Assembly (NCBI GenBank): GCA_017746715.1
Contig: JAGHZQ010000066.1
Coordinates: 1 to 60,583, forward strand
Length of the DNA stretch: 60,583 nucleotides
DNA from: Cyanobacteria bacterium SBLK
Lineage (GTDB): Bacteria; Cyanobacteriota; Cyanobacteriia; Cyanobacteriales; Spirulinaceae
Direction: 5' to 3'
In this document: positions 42,627 through 50,410 of the stretch, piece after piece
How positions within the stretch are numbered: the stretch's first letter is position 1
Layout: every line of letters begins with the position of its first letter
Made by a program: the position numbers and the translations under genes
Notes under the pieces: generated by a model
What the model saw: the letters and a program-made list of their open reading frames with translations, nothing else
Database searches by the model: none
Told to the model about the DNA's origin: nothing

Positions 42627-45245
42627 TTATTTCTTGCGTTTCTCTTCGAGAATGGCGATCGCGCTACCGACGCTCTCCGGGGTAATGACCACCAAACCCC
42701 CATCATTAACCCGATCCAACCCGGTAAGAATGGCTTCTTTTTCATCCAAAATCGTCTCGTAGCAGGCATCGGGTCTTTCTTGCAAAAGACCTTTGACGAT
42801 GAGATCGGCGACTTCTCCTGAATCTCGCCCGCGCCTGTCACAATCTTCTTTAATAATGGTGCGATCGAACATCTGCGCCGATAATTTACCCAATAAAATC
42901 AAATCTTCATCGCGGCGATCTCCGGGTCCGCCAATCACTCCCAAACGTTCTCCCTGCCAATTTTTCACAAATCCCCCCAAGGCTTCGTAGCCCGCAGGAT
43001 TGTGAGCGTAATCGATGAGAGCGTGATGCCGTCCCAAATCGATCAAATTCATGCGTCCGGGAGTTTGTTCCGTAGAGAGGGTAAACGTCCGCACCCCTTG
43101 ACGAATGCTTTCGATATTGACCCCTCGGGCAAACGTCGCCAAACAGGCAGCTAGGGCATTGGCAATCATAAACGGTGCCATACCTCCCAAAGTAGCGGGA
43201 ATATTTTTCGCTGCCTCAATTCGCAGTTTCCAATCCCCCTCCAAAATCGTCAGATAGCCATTTTCATAAATGGCTGCCAATTTACCGCGACGGGTATGTT
43301 CTTGAATGATGGGATTATCGGGATTCATGGAGAAATAAGCCACTTTACTCTTGACTTTTTCTGCCATTTGTGCTACCAGAGGATCGTCAGCGTTCAGTAC
43401 CGCACACCCTTCTGGGGCGGTGGTTTCTGCGATAACCCCTTTCACTGAAGCCATTTGCTCGACGGTATCGATATCGCCAATTCCCAAATGATCCGCCGCC
43501 ACATTGAGAATGACGGACACATCGCAGCGATCGAAGGCCGTACCCGATCGCAAAATCCCTCCCCTCGCCGTTTCTAAGACGGCAATTTCCACGGTGGGAT
43601 CTTTGAGGATGAGTTTGGCACTTTGGGGTCCTGTGGTATCTCCTGCCTCTACCAAATATTCCCCAATATAAATTCCGTCGGTGGTGGTATAGCCCACGAC
43701 TTGCCCGGTTTGCCGGAAAATATGAGCGGTTAGGCGGGTGGTGGTAGTTTTGCCATTGGTTCCCGTAATTGCCACGATGGGGATGCGAGGGGATGACCCT
43801 TCGGGATAGAGCATATCCAAGACTGCCGCCCCCACATTACGGGGCAATCCTTGACTGGGAGAAGCGTGCATCCGGAAACCAGGGGCGGCATTGACTTCGA
43901 CAATCACCCCGTCGGTTTCTCGCAAGGGTTTGCTAATATCCGAAGTGACTACATCGATCCCGGCAATATCCAAACCGATGGTTTTTACCACCCGTTCGGC
44001 AATCCAAATATTTTCCGGATGAATGTCATCGGTGCGATCGATGGAAATTCCGCCCGTACTTAAATTTGCCGTTGCCCGCAGATACACCCGTTCGCCCTTA
44101 CGAGGGATGCTGTCCAAGTTATATCCCTGTCGTGCCAAAACATCGGCAGCAGTTTTATCTAGTTTGATTTTTGTCAGGACGTTATCGTGACCGTCTCCCC
44201 GCCTCGGATCTTGATTGGTGCGATCGATCAGTTCGCTAATGGTGCAGCGATCGTCACCGATCACGTGAGCGGGAACTCGTTCGGCAACAGCGACGACTTT
44301 GCCTTGAATGACGAGGATGCGATGATCGCTGCCTTGGTAGTAGCGTTCGATAATAACGGATTTGGTCTTAGATGCCTCGCTGGCGAGATCGTAGGCTTCT
44401 TCTGCTTCTGGCCATCGTTGAACATCGATAGTAATACCGCGCCCGTGATTGCCATCGAGGGGCTTGATGACAATGGGATAACCTCCTACATCGTCGATCG
44501 CGTCTTGGAGTTCGTCAAAATAGCGAATGACGGTTCCTCGCGGCACGGGAATGCCTGCATCTCGCAAAACGGTTTTCGTCCCTTCCTTATCGCAAGCCAA
44601 TTCCACGGCAAGGATGCTGGAATAATCTGAAAGGGTGGCTTGAATTCGCTTTTGCTTGACTCCATATCCCAATTGAATTAGGGCTCTCGTACTGAGGTGC
44701 ATCCAAGGAATGCCTCGCTCTTCGGCTTCAGTAATAATGGTTTCCGTACTCGGACCCAGGGAGGCATTCGCCCACAATTCTTTGAGATCGTTAATATCTT
44801 GTTGCAGTTCTTCTTGGGGATAGCTGCCCGTATTGACAATACTCTGACACAATCGCACCGCAGCGCGTCCGGCATAGCGTCCCGCTTGTTCGTCGAGATA
44901 TTCAAAAACAACGTTATATACCCCTCGTTCCGAAGTCTGTCGCGTGCGTCCGAACCCGACGCGCATTCCCGCTAATTCGAGAAGTTCGAGGGCGATGTGT
45001 TCGATGATATGCCCCATTAACGTTCCCTCTCGCAGGCGTTCGAGAAATCCCCCTCGATGTCCGGGAGAGCAGTAATGTTCGATTAAGGTAGGCAAAAGCG
45101 ATGTCAATCCTTCATAAAAACCCGATATTTCGTTGGAGTACCGTTCGTCTAAGTCTTCCAAGTCCAAGCGCATGACAATTAATTTGTGGTAGCGAATACT
45201 CCAGTAGTTGGGGCCGCGCAGGGTTAGGGTTTTAAGAATTTTCAT
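42627..45245 (-). CDS. cphA: Cyanophycin synthetase
   Basis: 872 residues; polymerises aspartate and arginine into cyanophycin, the nitrogen reserve of cyanobacteria. It has an N-terminal domain, then an ATP-grasp domain (VIKPLDGNHGRGITIDV), then a Mur-ligase-like domain with P-loop VAITGTNGKTTTTRLTAHIF, ending in the C-terminal Mur domain (LIDYAHNPAGYEALGGFV). Length matches the family. It lies 187 bp downstream of cphB, with a perfect hairpin in the gap. Confidence 0.98.
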   Translation of the reverse strand: MKILKTLTLRGPNYWSIRYHKLIVMRLDLEDLDERYSNEISGFYEGLTSLLPTLIEHYCSPGHRGGFLERLREGTLMGHIIEHIALELLELAGMRVGFGRTRQTSERGVYNVVFEYLDEQAGRYAGRAAVRLCQSIVNTGSYPQEELQQDINDLKELWANASLGPSTETIITEAEERGIPWMHLSTRALIQLGYGVKQKRIQATLSDYSSILAVELACDKEGTKTVLRDAGIPVPRGTVIRYFDELQDAIDDVGGYPIVIKPLDGNHGRGITIDVQRWPEAEEAYDLASEASKTKSVIIERYYQGSDHRILVIQGKVVAVAERVPAHVIGDDRCTISELIDRTNQDPRRGDGHDNVLTKIKLDKTAADVLARQGYNLDSIPRKGERVYLRATANLSTGGISIDRTDDIHPENIWIAERVVKTIGLDIAGIDVVTSDISKPLRETDGVIVEVNAAPGFRMHASPSQGLPRNVGAAVLDMLYPEGSSPRIPIVAITGTNGKTTTTRLTAHIFRQTGQVVGYTTTDGIYIGEYLVEAGDTTGPQSAKLILKDPTVEIAVLETARGGILRSGTAFDRCDVSVILNVAADHLGIGDIDTVEQMASVKGVIAETTAPEGCAVLNADDPLVAQMAEKVKSKVAYFSMNPDNPIIQEHTRRGKLAAIYENGYLTILEGDWKLRIEAAKNIPATLGGMAPFMIANALAACLATFARGVNIESIRQGVRTFTLSTEQTPGRMNLIDLGRHHALIDYAHNPAGYEALGGFVKNWQGERLGVIGGPGDRRDEDLILLGKLSAQMFDRTIIKEDCDRRGRDSGEVADLIVKGLLQERPDACYETILDEKEAILTGLDRVNDGGLVVITPESVGSAIAILEEKRKK

Positions 45246-45371
45246 AGACCTTCGATGGGGGTTTTAAGGGGAGATGCAACGTTTTAACTGAATGGCAACT
45301 GCACTGGCCGCGAGGGAAGTCGAATGGCGGGCACGATCGCTCGCTCTCAGTCTCTCTCGTTAAAAACATAG

Positions 45372-45396
45372 AAAACTGTTCTTCGCGAACAGTTTT
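45372..45396. terminator. Perfect hairpin between cphB and cphA
   Basis: AAAACTGTTC (45372-45381) and GAACAGTTTT (45387-45396) form a 10-bp stem with a 5-nt loop. T-rich stems on both strands give terminator-like symmetry. Placed within the cphB-cphA gap, it could attenuate read-through into cphA. Confidence 0.55.
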
Positions 45397-45432
45397 AAAT
45401 TTAGTAATGGGTACGCATATAATTAAGATTTT

Positions 45433-46281
45433 TTATTCTTCTGTGAGGGGACGGCGTTGATAGATATTGTAGCGATCGCCGTGACAGAGGACGTGAATTC
45501 TCAAACCGTGCAAGCTCAAGGGATCGCTGACATCGACGTGGAGTTGATTGGTGTGGGAGAGATATTGCGCGTCGATAATATTCACGGTACCTTTTCCTAA
45601 AACTTGAATCCAGCCATCTTGCTCGAACATGGCGCAGGTGTCTTCATCAATACCAATTCCGAGGCGATCGGGGTGAATGGCGATCGCGCTTAACAATCTT
45701 GCCATGCGGTTGCGGTTGTGGAAATGCTGATCTACGATCGTTTCGGGAATGATTCCCAATCCCATGGCCATATCGATGAGGGAACGATTGGGAGATTCGC
45801 CGCTCCCTCCTCCACCAATCATGTGGTGTCCCATGACGGCGGCTCCAGCACTGGTTCCGGCGAGGGTTATTTCATGCTTTTGGACGCGATTGCGAATCAG
45901 TTCCATCACGGGGGTTTCGGCGAGTAAAGCGCACAGGCGCAATTGATCGCCGCCGGTGAGGAAAATCCCCGTACAATTTTGTACGAACTCGATATAGTTG
46001 TTATCGCTACCTTGAGAGCGATCGCGAATGTCCAGCAGTTCGATGCGCTTGGCTCCCATTTCGTCAAAAATGCGGCGATAGCGGTCTCCAACGAGTACGG
46101 GTTCCCTGGATGCCGAAGGTACGATGCCGATAATCGCATCGCTTCCCCCGGAGCGATTAAAGAAGGTGTGCAAAATTTCTCGACCGTGCACTTTATCTTC
46201 TGCACCGCCAATCACTAGGATGGCGGTTTTCGTCGGTTTGGGCATCTGGGTTTCCGGACTTCGAGACTCTACTTGCAGCAT
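45433..46281 (-). CDS. cphB: Cyanophycinase
   Basis: 282 residues, a serine exopeptidase of the S51 family that splits cyanophycin into Asp-Arg dipeptides. The nucleophile lies in LAGTSAGAAVMGHHMIGGG. IFLTGGDQLRLCALL and VDQHFHNRNRMARLLSAIA are family motifs. The first 12 residues before MPKPTKTAILVIGGAED are less certain; an ATG at 46245 may be the true start. It is upstream of cphA on the same strand, the usual order. Confidence 0.96.
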   Translation of the reverse strand: MLQVESRSPETQMPKPTKTAILVIGGAEDKVHGREILHTFFNRSGGSDAIIGIVPSASREPVLVGDRYRRIFDEMGAKRIELLDIRDRSQGSDNNYIEFVQNCTGIFLTGGDQLRLCALLAETPVMELIRNRVQKHEITLAGTSAGAAVMGHHMIGGGGSGESPNRSLIDMAMGLGIIPETIVDQHFHNRNRMARLLSAIAIHPDRLGIGIDEDTCAMFEQDGWIQVLGKGTVNIIDAQYLSHTNQLHVDVSDPLSLHGLRIHVLCHGDRYNIYQRRPLTEE

Positions 46282-46653
46282 AGACAGAACGATGGCGATT
46301 TTAGCTAATATACCTTAAAACTGCTATTCTTTACATCCACGCCCACCTACTGCCTGCTTAGATTAGAAGTTATTAGGGCTTACCTTGGAGAATTTTGCGA
46401 TAGCTGGGTCGAATCTTTGCGTCCCCATTGCTTTATTTTCCGCAATAGGAGGTAACATTGCCTCGAGCAAGGCGCGATCGCATTGCCTGAAATCCTTTAA
46501 GGCGATCGCGCTGGAGCAAAAGGGTAGATTGCGGAGGAACATTGATGTTAACCTATTGATAATCTTTTCTTAGATCTGTTCTCCTACTGTTGCGGGTGTT
46601 CCCACGGAACAACAACACGCGAAAACAAATTCTCATTCACAAATTAAAACGCA
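46282..46653. other. Intergenic region with sequence related to microviridin promoter repeats
   Basis: No credible gene; a 62-codon frame at 46385-46573 has no ribosome binding site. The segment ~46545-46620 (TTAACCTATTGATAATCTTTTCTTAGATCT and onward) resembles sequence near 47228-47272, and CTACTGTTGCGGGTGTT resembles TTACTGTTGTTGGTGTT near 47770. A shared 5' region of the duplicated units is therefore likely. Confidence 0.5.
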
Positions 46654-47004
46654 ATGTTTGGCAAAACAATTCAAAGATGGTTTTTGAGTTTGACCATTTT
46701 GTTCTCCCTGGCAGTTCTCTCTGTCGCGAATTCTCCGGCTCTAGCAGCAGAGATTGAACCCTTGCATGGCTTCTATCTGACGGATGGAACTGCTACTATC
46801 ATGGTGACGAGTAATGGGTGTACGCGGAAAGAAGATTTTATCTCGGTCTTAGAAAAATCCGATCCTCCCGTTGTGACTTTCATCCGACTCAAACCTGACT
46901 TTTGCAGAGCTGCTTCCATTCCGTACAAAATTTCATTCTCAGTGGAGGAAATCGGTGCGAAGGTTTTTAAAATCAGCAATCTGGTTGAACCCGCTCCTAG
47001 ATAA
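46654..47004 (+). CDS. Small secreted protein with two cysteines
   Basis: 116 residues. A clear Sec signal peptide (RWFLSLTILFSLAVLSVANSPALAA) predicts cleavage before EIEPLHG, leaving about 85 mature residues. NGCTRKEDFISVLE and IRLKPDFCRAA recall a widespread small secreted family with the pattern NGCTxKxDF...LxRxxPDxC, probably disulfide-linked; function unknown. The 3' end (VEPAPR) and the following terminator are echoed at about 47471-47575, showing that this gene's tail was included in a segmental duplication next to the microviridin genes. Confidence 0.75.
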   Translation: MFGKTIQRWFLSLTILFSLAVLSVANSPALAAEIEPLHGFYLTDGTATIMVTSNGCTRKEDFISVLEKSDPPVVTFIRLKPDFCRAASIPYKISFSVEEIGAKVFKISNLVEPAPR

Positions 47005-47044
47005 ACTGCTTCTCATTTTCTCGATCGGAAGATTTTGAATGTTC

Positions 47045-47077
47045 CCCTCAATTCCCTATGGGTTGAGGGAATTTTTT
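47045..47077 (+). terminator. Rho-independent terminator, unit A
   Basis: CCCTCAA (47045-47051) pairs with TTGAGGG (47063-47069), followed by AA and six Ts. It follows the small secreted protein gene by 40 bp. Confidence 0.8.
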
Positions 47078-47283
47078 GCAGTTATCAGCGATCGGTATTC
47101 ACTGGGTTATTTCCTTCTCGCTGTGGGAATGGCGATCTCGTCGCTCTACGGAGGCCTTGGTGCTTTATAGAAATGATGATAAGCGATCGCAAGAGAGTAA
47201 CAGAATGGCTTGCTATGGAAACGCCAATCTTAACCTAACGATCGTGCTCTTTTAGATCTACTCTTCTACCATAGAGACTTTAA

Positions 47284-47349
47284 AAATATCCTTCTGATTC
47301 GGAAGAAGCCACAACCCACAAATATCCTTCTGATTGGGAAGATGGCTAA
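47284..47349 (+). pseudogene. Leaderless microviridin precursor remnant
   Basis: In frame from 47284 the DNA reads KYPSDSEEATTH then KYPSDWEDG and a TAA at 47347. These are the two core peptides of the intact precursor with only a few substitutions. A TAA stands immediately before the first codon, and the whole leader, including the PFFARFLE helix, is missing, so it cannot be expressed as a substrate. The first Thr (ring-forming) of both cores is lost or changed: a stop precedes core 1, and core 2 reads TTHK instead of ETRK. The 3' flank matches that of the intact gene for over 100 bp. Confidence 0.88.
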
Positions 47350-47540
47350 GAAGTGCTTTTCTCTTCAGAGCTTTATCCGCAATTAAGACTCGACAGTATA
47401 TCTAAAGGAGTAGCGTGTTTTCGGTAAATACACTGCCACAAGATCGTAACTGAGAGCGCATCATTAACATGTTTGAACCTGCTCCTAGGCTTTAAACGAT
47501 AAACTATTTCTCATTTTCTCGATAAGAAGACTTTAAATTT

Positions 47541-47575
47541 CCCTCTCGGCTCGACTATGAGTTGAGAGGGTTTTT
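47541..47575 (+). terminator. Rho-independent terminator, unit B
   Basis: CCCTCTC (47541-47547) pairs with GAGAGGG (47564-47570), followed by TTTTT. It is the duplicated partner of the terminator at 47045. Confidence 0.75.
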
Positions 47576-47785
47576 ATTCACCTTGACACCAAAAGCACGA
47601 GCCTACCTGTGAGGATAGAGATTGCGTCAATTTACGGAGGCCTTGGCGATTTGTCGAGATAGCGATCGCAATTCGCAAGAGAGTAACAAAATGGCTTGCT
47701 ATGGGAACACAAATCTTAATCTAGCGATCGTATTTTCTGAGATATGCTACCCTTCTGAGATATGCTATCTTACTGTTGTTGGTGT

Positions 47786-47813
47786 TTGTACGGCACAAAA
47801 GCAATAGTATAAT
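47786..47813 (+). promoter_or_regulatory. Putative promoter of the microviridin precursor gene
   Basis: TTGTAC (47786-47791) and TATAAT (47808-47813) are spaced by 16 bp, about 80 bp upstream of the precursor ATG. The TATAAT is a perfect consensus. This segment is absent from the decayed unit A. Confidence 0.6.
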
Positions 47814-47895
47814 AGCCTCGTCCTCCAGATGGAGAAACTTGTTTTTACCCAACTCCCGAGGGGGAAGTAAACCTTAACACAATAAGGAAACAAAA

Positions 47896-48078
47896 ATGTC
47901 TAATCAAATCAATCAAAATCAAGAAGCTAAATCTCAAGCAGTCCCCTTCTTTGCGCGCTTCTTAGAAGCACAAGCACCTGAGGAGTCAATGGCTCGTCCA
48001 GAGACCAGAAAATATCCTTCTGATTCGGAAGAAGAGGTCGAAACCCGCAAATATCCCTCTGATTGGGAGGATGGCTAA
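47896..48078 (+). CDS. mdnA: Microviridin-type graspetide precursor with two cores
   Basis: A 60-residue precursor peptide. The leader holds PFFARFLE at residues 17-24, the helix that binds and activates the ATP-grasp ligases in microviridin systems. Two complete cores follow: TRKYPSDSEE (from residue 37) and TRKYPSDWED (from residue 50). Each has the Thr, Lys, Ser and acidic residues (TxKxPSD..(E/D)(D/E)) for two esters and one amide. The cores are separated by EVE and end with a single Gly. AAGGA 9 bp upstream of ATG 47896 supports the start. The macrocyclase and exporter genes follow. The product is predicted to be a tricyclic serine-protease inhibitor, two per precursor if both cores are processed. 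Confidence 0.95.
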   Translation: MSNQINQNQEAKSQAVPFFARFLEAQAPEESMARPETRKYPSDSEEEVETRKYPSDWEDG

Positions 48079-48306
48079 GAAGTGCTTTTCTCTTCAGAGC
48101 TTTATCCGTAATTAAGACCGACAGTATATCTACAGTAGCAGCGTGTTTCAAATCAATACACTGCTGAGAGATAATTACTGAGAGCGCATCAGTTAATTTC
48201 GATCGCGTCGATTGAGATTCATTGAATGCGCTTTCCCAGTATCGGAAGTCAAATTTTGTCCAGAAATTTATCCCATCTCATATTTACAAAAATTAATCAA
48301 AATTTT

Positions 48307-49284
48307 ATGTCTTCCTCCGATGATGTTATTTTACTAATTACTCACAGCGGTGATTTTTTTACAATAGACAGAGTAGCAGAGGCTTTATCAAAAAAAGGGG
48401 CACGGTGGTTTCGTTTTGACACGGATAAATTTCCGTTAGAAATACAACTCACGGCAAAATTCGATCGCTCTCAGAGCAGTCACAGGCTTCAGTATGGTGA
48501 TGAATCGATCGATACGGATGAGGTCCGAGCGGTTTGGATGCGTCGTATCTGGAAACCCAATTTGGGACAAGACTTAACTCCACAGTACCAAGCAGCCTGC
48601 ATTCAAGAATCCGCAGCCACCTTATCGGGCTTTTGGGATAGTCTTCGAGATGCTCGTTGGATCGATGATTTAGAGCGGATAAACGCAGCACAAAATAAAC
48701 AGCGTCAACTGCGAGTAGCCTCAGAGGTTGGACTGAATATTCCCCGGACGACGATCGCCAATAATCCCGCAGCAGTCCGGGAATTATTCCAACAAGTGCA
48801 AGGTAAAATGGTGACAAAATTATTAACGACTCTTTCGTATAGCATGGAATATTCTCCTTTTTTCTTGTATACCAGCACGGTTAAAGAGGAAGATTTGCTT
48901 AACGCCGAATCGTTGCGTTATTGTCCGATGGTTTTTCAAGAAAAAATTCCCAAGCAATTAGAACTACGAGTCGTTTTTGTTCGAGGACAAGTATTTGTTG
49001 GTGCTTTAGATGCGTCTGTTTATGAGGAATCTACAGTAGATTGGCGTAAACCCGGTGTTGAAGTGGGTTCGTGGCAAAACCACGAGCTACCCGATGAAAT
49101 TGTTGGGAAAATTCAAGCCTTGATGACTGAGTTTGGTCTGTCGTTTGGAGCCTTAGATTTTATCCTGACCCCGTCAGGAGAATACGTGTTTTTAGAGGTT
49201 AACCCGATAGGAGAATGGGGTATGCTAGAGCGAGATTTGCATCTCCCAATTTCTCAGGCGATCGCAGATGCACTTGTTGCTTAA
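48307..49284 (+). CDS. mdnB: Microviridin ATP-grasp macrocyclase, MdnB/MvdC type
   Basis: About 325 residues beginning MSSSDDVILLITHSGDFFTIDRVAEAL. The family N-terminal domain includes RWFRFDTDKFPLEIQL and VRAVWMRRIWKP. The ATP-grasp part includes TKLLTTLSYSMEY, YCPMVFQEKIPKQLELRVVFVRGQVF, FGALDFILTPSGEYVFLEVNPIGEWGMLE. By order and sequence it matches the ligase that forms the Lys-to-acid amide after the esters are made. I choose ATG 48307; the frame opens at 48226 but the family N-terminus begins here. The second ligase follows after 59 bp. Confidence 0.93.
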   Translation: MSSSDDVILLITHSGDFFTIDRVAEALSKKGARWFRFDTDKFPLEIQLTAKFDRSQSSHRLQYGDESIDTDEVRAVWMRRIWKPNLGQDLTPQYQAACIQESAATLSGFWDSLRDARWIDDLERINAAQNKQRQLRVASEVGLNIPRTTIANNPAAVRELFQQVQGKMVTKLLTTLSYSMEYSPFFLYTSTVKEEDLLNAESLRYCPMVFQEKIPKQLELRVVFVRGQVFVGALDASVYEESTVDWRKPGVEVGSWQNHELPDEIVGKIQALMTEFGLSFGALDFILTPSGEYVFLEVNPIGEWGMLERDLHLPISQAIADALVA

Positions 49285-49343
49285 AAACGATCCATCCCCC
49301 CTTAAAAACAGCATTGTTGAAAACTCTCTATTAAAAATTTGAG

Positions 49344-50324
49344 ATGACAGTATTAATTGTGACTTTCAGCCAAGACAACGAGAGCATTCCTCTTGTCATG
49401 GAAGCAATTGAAGAGCGAGGTGAAAAAGCATTTCGTTTTGACACGGATAGATTTCCCACCGAGGTACAGCTAGATATTTATGAGGGCAATTTACACAAGG
49501 TCATTATTACTGATGGGGAGAAGAAAGTTGACTCGAGAGAGATTTCCTCCGTTTGGTATCGACGAGCGCGTTATGGGAAAAAACTTCCCGCAACTATGGA
49601 TCGGCAATATAAGGACGCAGCTATCCAAGAATCTCGGGTTACGGTTAGAGGAGTAATCTCTAGTATCAAGGCATTTCACTTTGATAAAATTTCTAATGTC
49701 GAGCTCGCCAACAATAAGCAGTTACAGCTACAAATTGCCCGAGAAATGGGTTTGATTACACCACGTACCCTGACGACAAACAATCCAGAAGCCGTGAAAC
49801 AATTTGCTTTTGAATGTAAAGATCGGGGTATCGTTACCAAAATGCTTTCTTCTTTTGCAATTTATGATAAACAGGGAGAAGAGTCTGTTGTTTTCACCAA
49901 TCCAGTAACAGATGAAGACTTGGAAAATCTTGATGGACTGCGTTTCTGTCCGATGACTTTCCAAGAAAAAGTACCCAAGGCCCTAGAATTACGAACAACA
50001 ATTGTAGGACAGCAGATCTTTACTGCAGCAATAGATTCCCAACGTTTGGAGGGATCGACTTACGACTGGCGCAAGGAAGGGAGAACCCTAGTCCAATCTT
50101 GGCAAGTCTATAATTTATCCGAAGAAGTCGAAAAAAAACTGCTCGAGCTGATGGCTTATTTTGGTTTAAATTATGGAGCGATCGATATCATTCTTACCCC
50201 CGATAATCAGCATGTTTTTCTAGAAATTAATCCCGTTGGGGAATTTTTCTGGTTGGAAATATTTGCACCCCATTTCCCCATTTCTCAAGCGATCGCAGAC
50301 ATTTTGTTGAATCATAAAACCTAG
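49344..50324 (+). CDS. mdnC: Microviridin ATP-grasp macrocyclase, MdnC/MvdD type
   Basis: 326 residues, starting MTVLIVTFSQDNESIPLVMEAIEERGEKAFRFDTDRFPTEVQL, a close match in pattern to the ester-forming ligase MdnC. WYRRARYGKKLP, NNKQLQLQIAREMGL, FCPMTFQEKVPKALELRTTIVG, YDWRKEGRTL and NYGAIDIILTPDNQHVFLEINPVGEFFWLE are all present, including the C-terminal metal-binding E..N. It makes the Thr-Asp and Ser-Glu ester rings, requiring the PFFARFLE leader for activation. It is paralogous to mdnB. The exporter gene starts 86 bp downstream. Confidence 0.95.
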   Translation: MTVLIVTFSQDNESIPLVMEAIEERGEKAFRFDTDRFPTEVQLDIYEGNLHKVIITDGEKKVDSREISSVWYRRARYGKKLPATMDRQYKDAAIQESRVTVRGVISSIKAFHFDKISNVELANNKQLQLQIAREMGLITPRTLTTNNPEAVKQFAFECKDRGIVTKMLSSFAIYDKQGEESVVFTNPVTDEDLENLDGLRFCPMTFQEKVPKALELRTTIVGQQIFTAAIDSQRLEGSTYDWRKEGRTLVQSWQVYNLSEEVEKKLLELMAYFGLNYGAIDIILTPDNQHVFLEINPVGEFFWLEIFAPHFPISQAIADILLNHKT

Positions 50325-50410
50325 AAGATAGAGTAGGGTAAAATAGTATTTTTTCTGATTTTTTAATTCTACTTTGTTACAAAAATGGTCGTTAAATTTT
50401 CCGAAACTTT

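Larger units (their letters stand above)
46982..47468 (+). repeat. Imperfect tandem duplication, unit A
   Basis: This segment parallels 47469-48180 (unit B) in order: GAACC(C/T)GCTCCTAG tail, TTCTCATTTTCTCGAT, terminator, ACGGAGGCCTTGG, GCAAGAGAGTAACA(G/A)AATGGCTTGCTATGG, microviridin core coding, and GAAGTGCTTTTCTCTTCAGAGCTTTATCCG. Unit A lacks the promoter-to-leader part found in unit B. Confidence 0.85.
47469..48180 (+). repeat. Imperfect tandem duplication, unit B
   Basis: This is the counterpart of unit A, starting with a tail fragment reading FEPAPRL and a stop (homologous to the VEPAPR end of the small secreted protein), followed by terminator, promoter region, intact precursor gene and 3' flank. 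It includes an internal direct repeat, CTTCTGAGATATGCTA(C/T), near 47740-47770. Confidence 0.85.

Noticed and set aside
46385..46573. 62-codon frame upstream of the secreted protein gene
   Set aside because: It has no ribosome binding site and unusual composition, and lies in a region better explained as repeated 5' flank.
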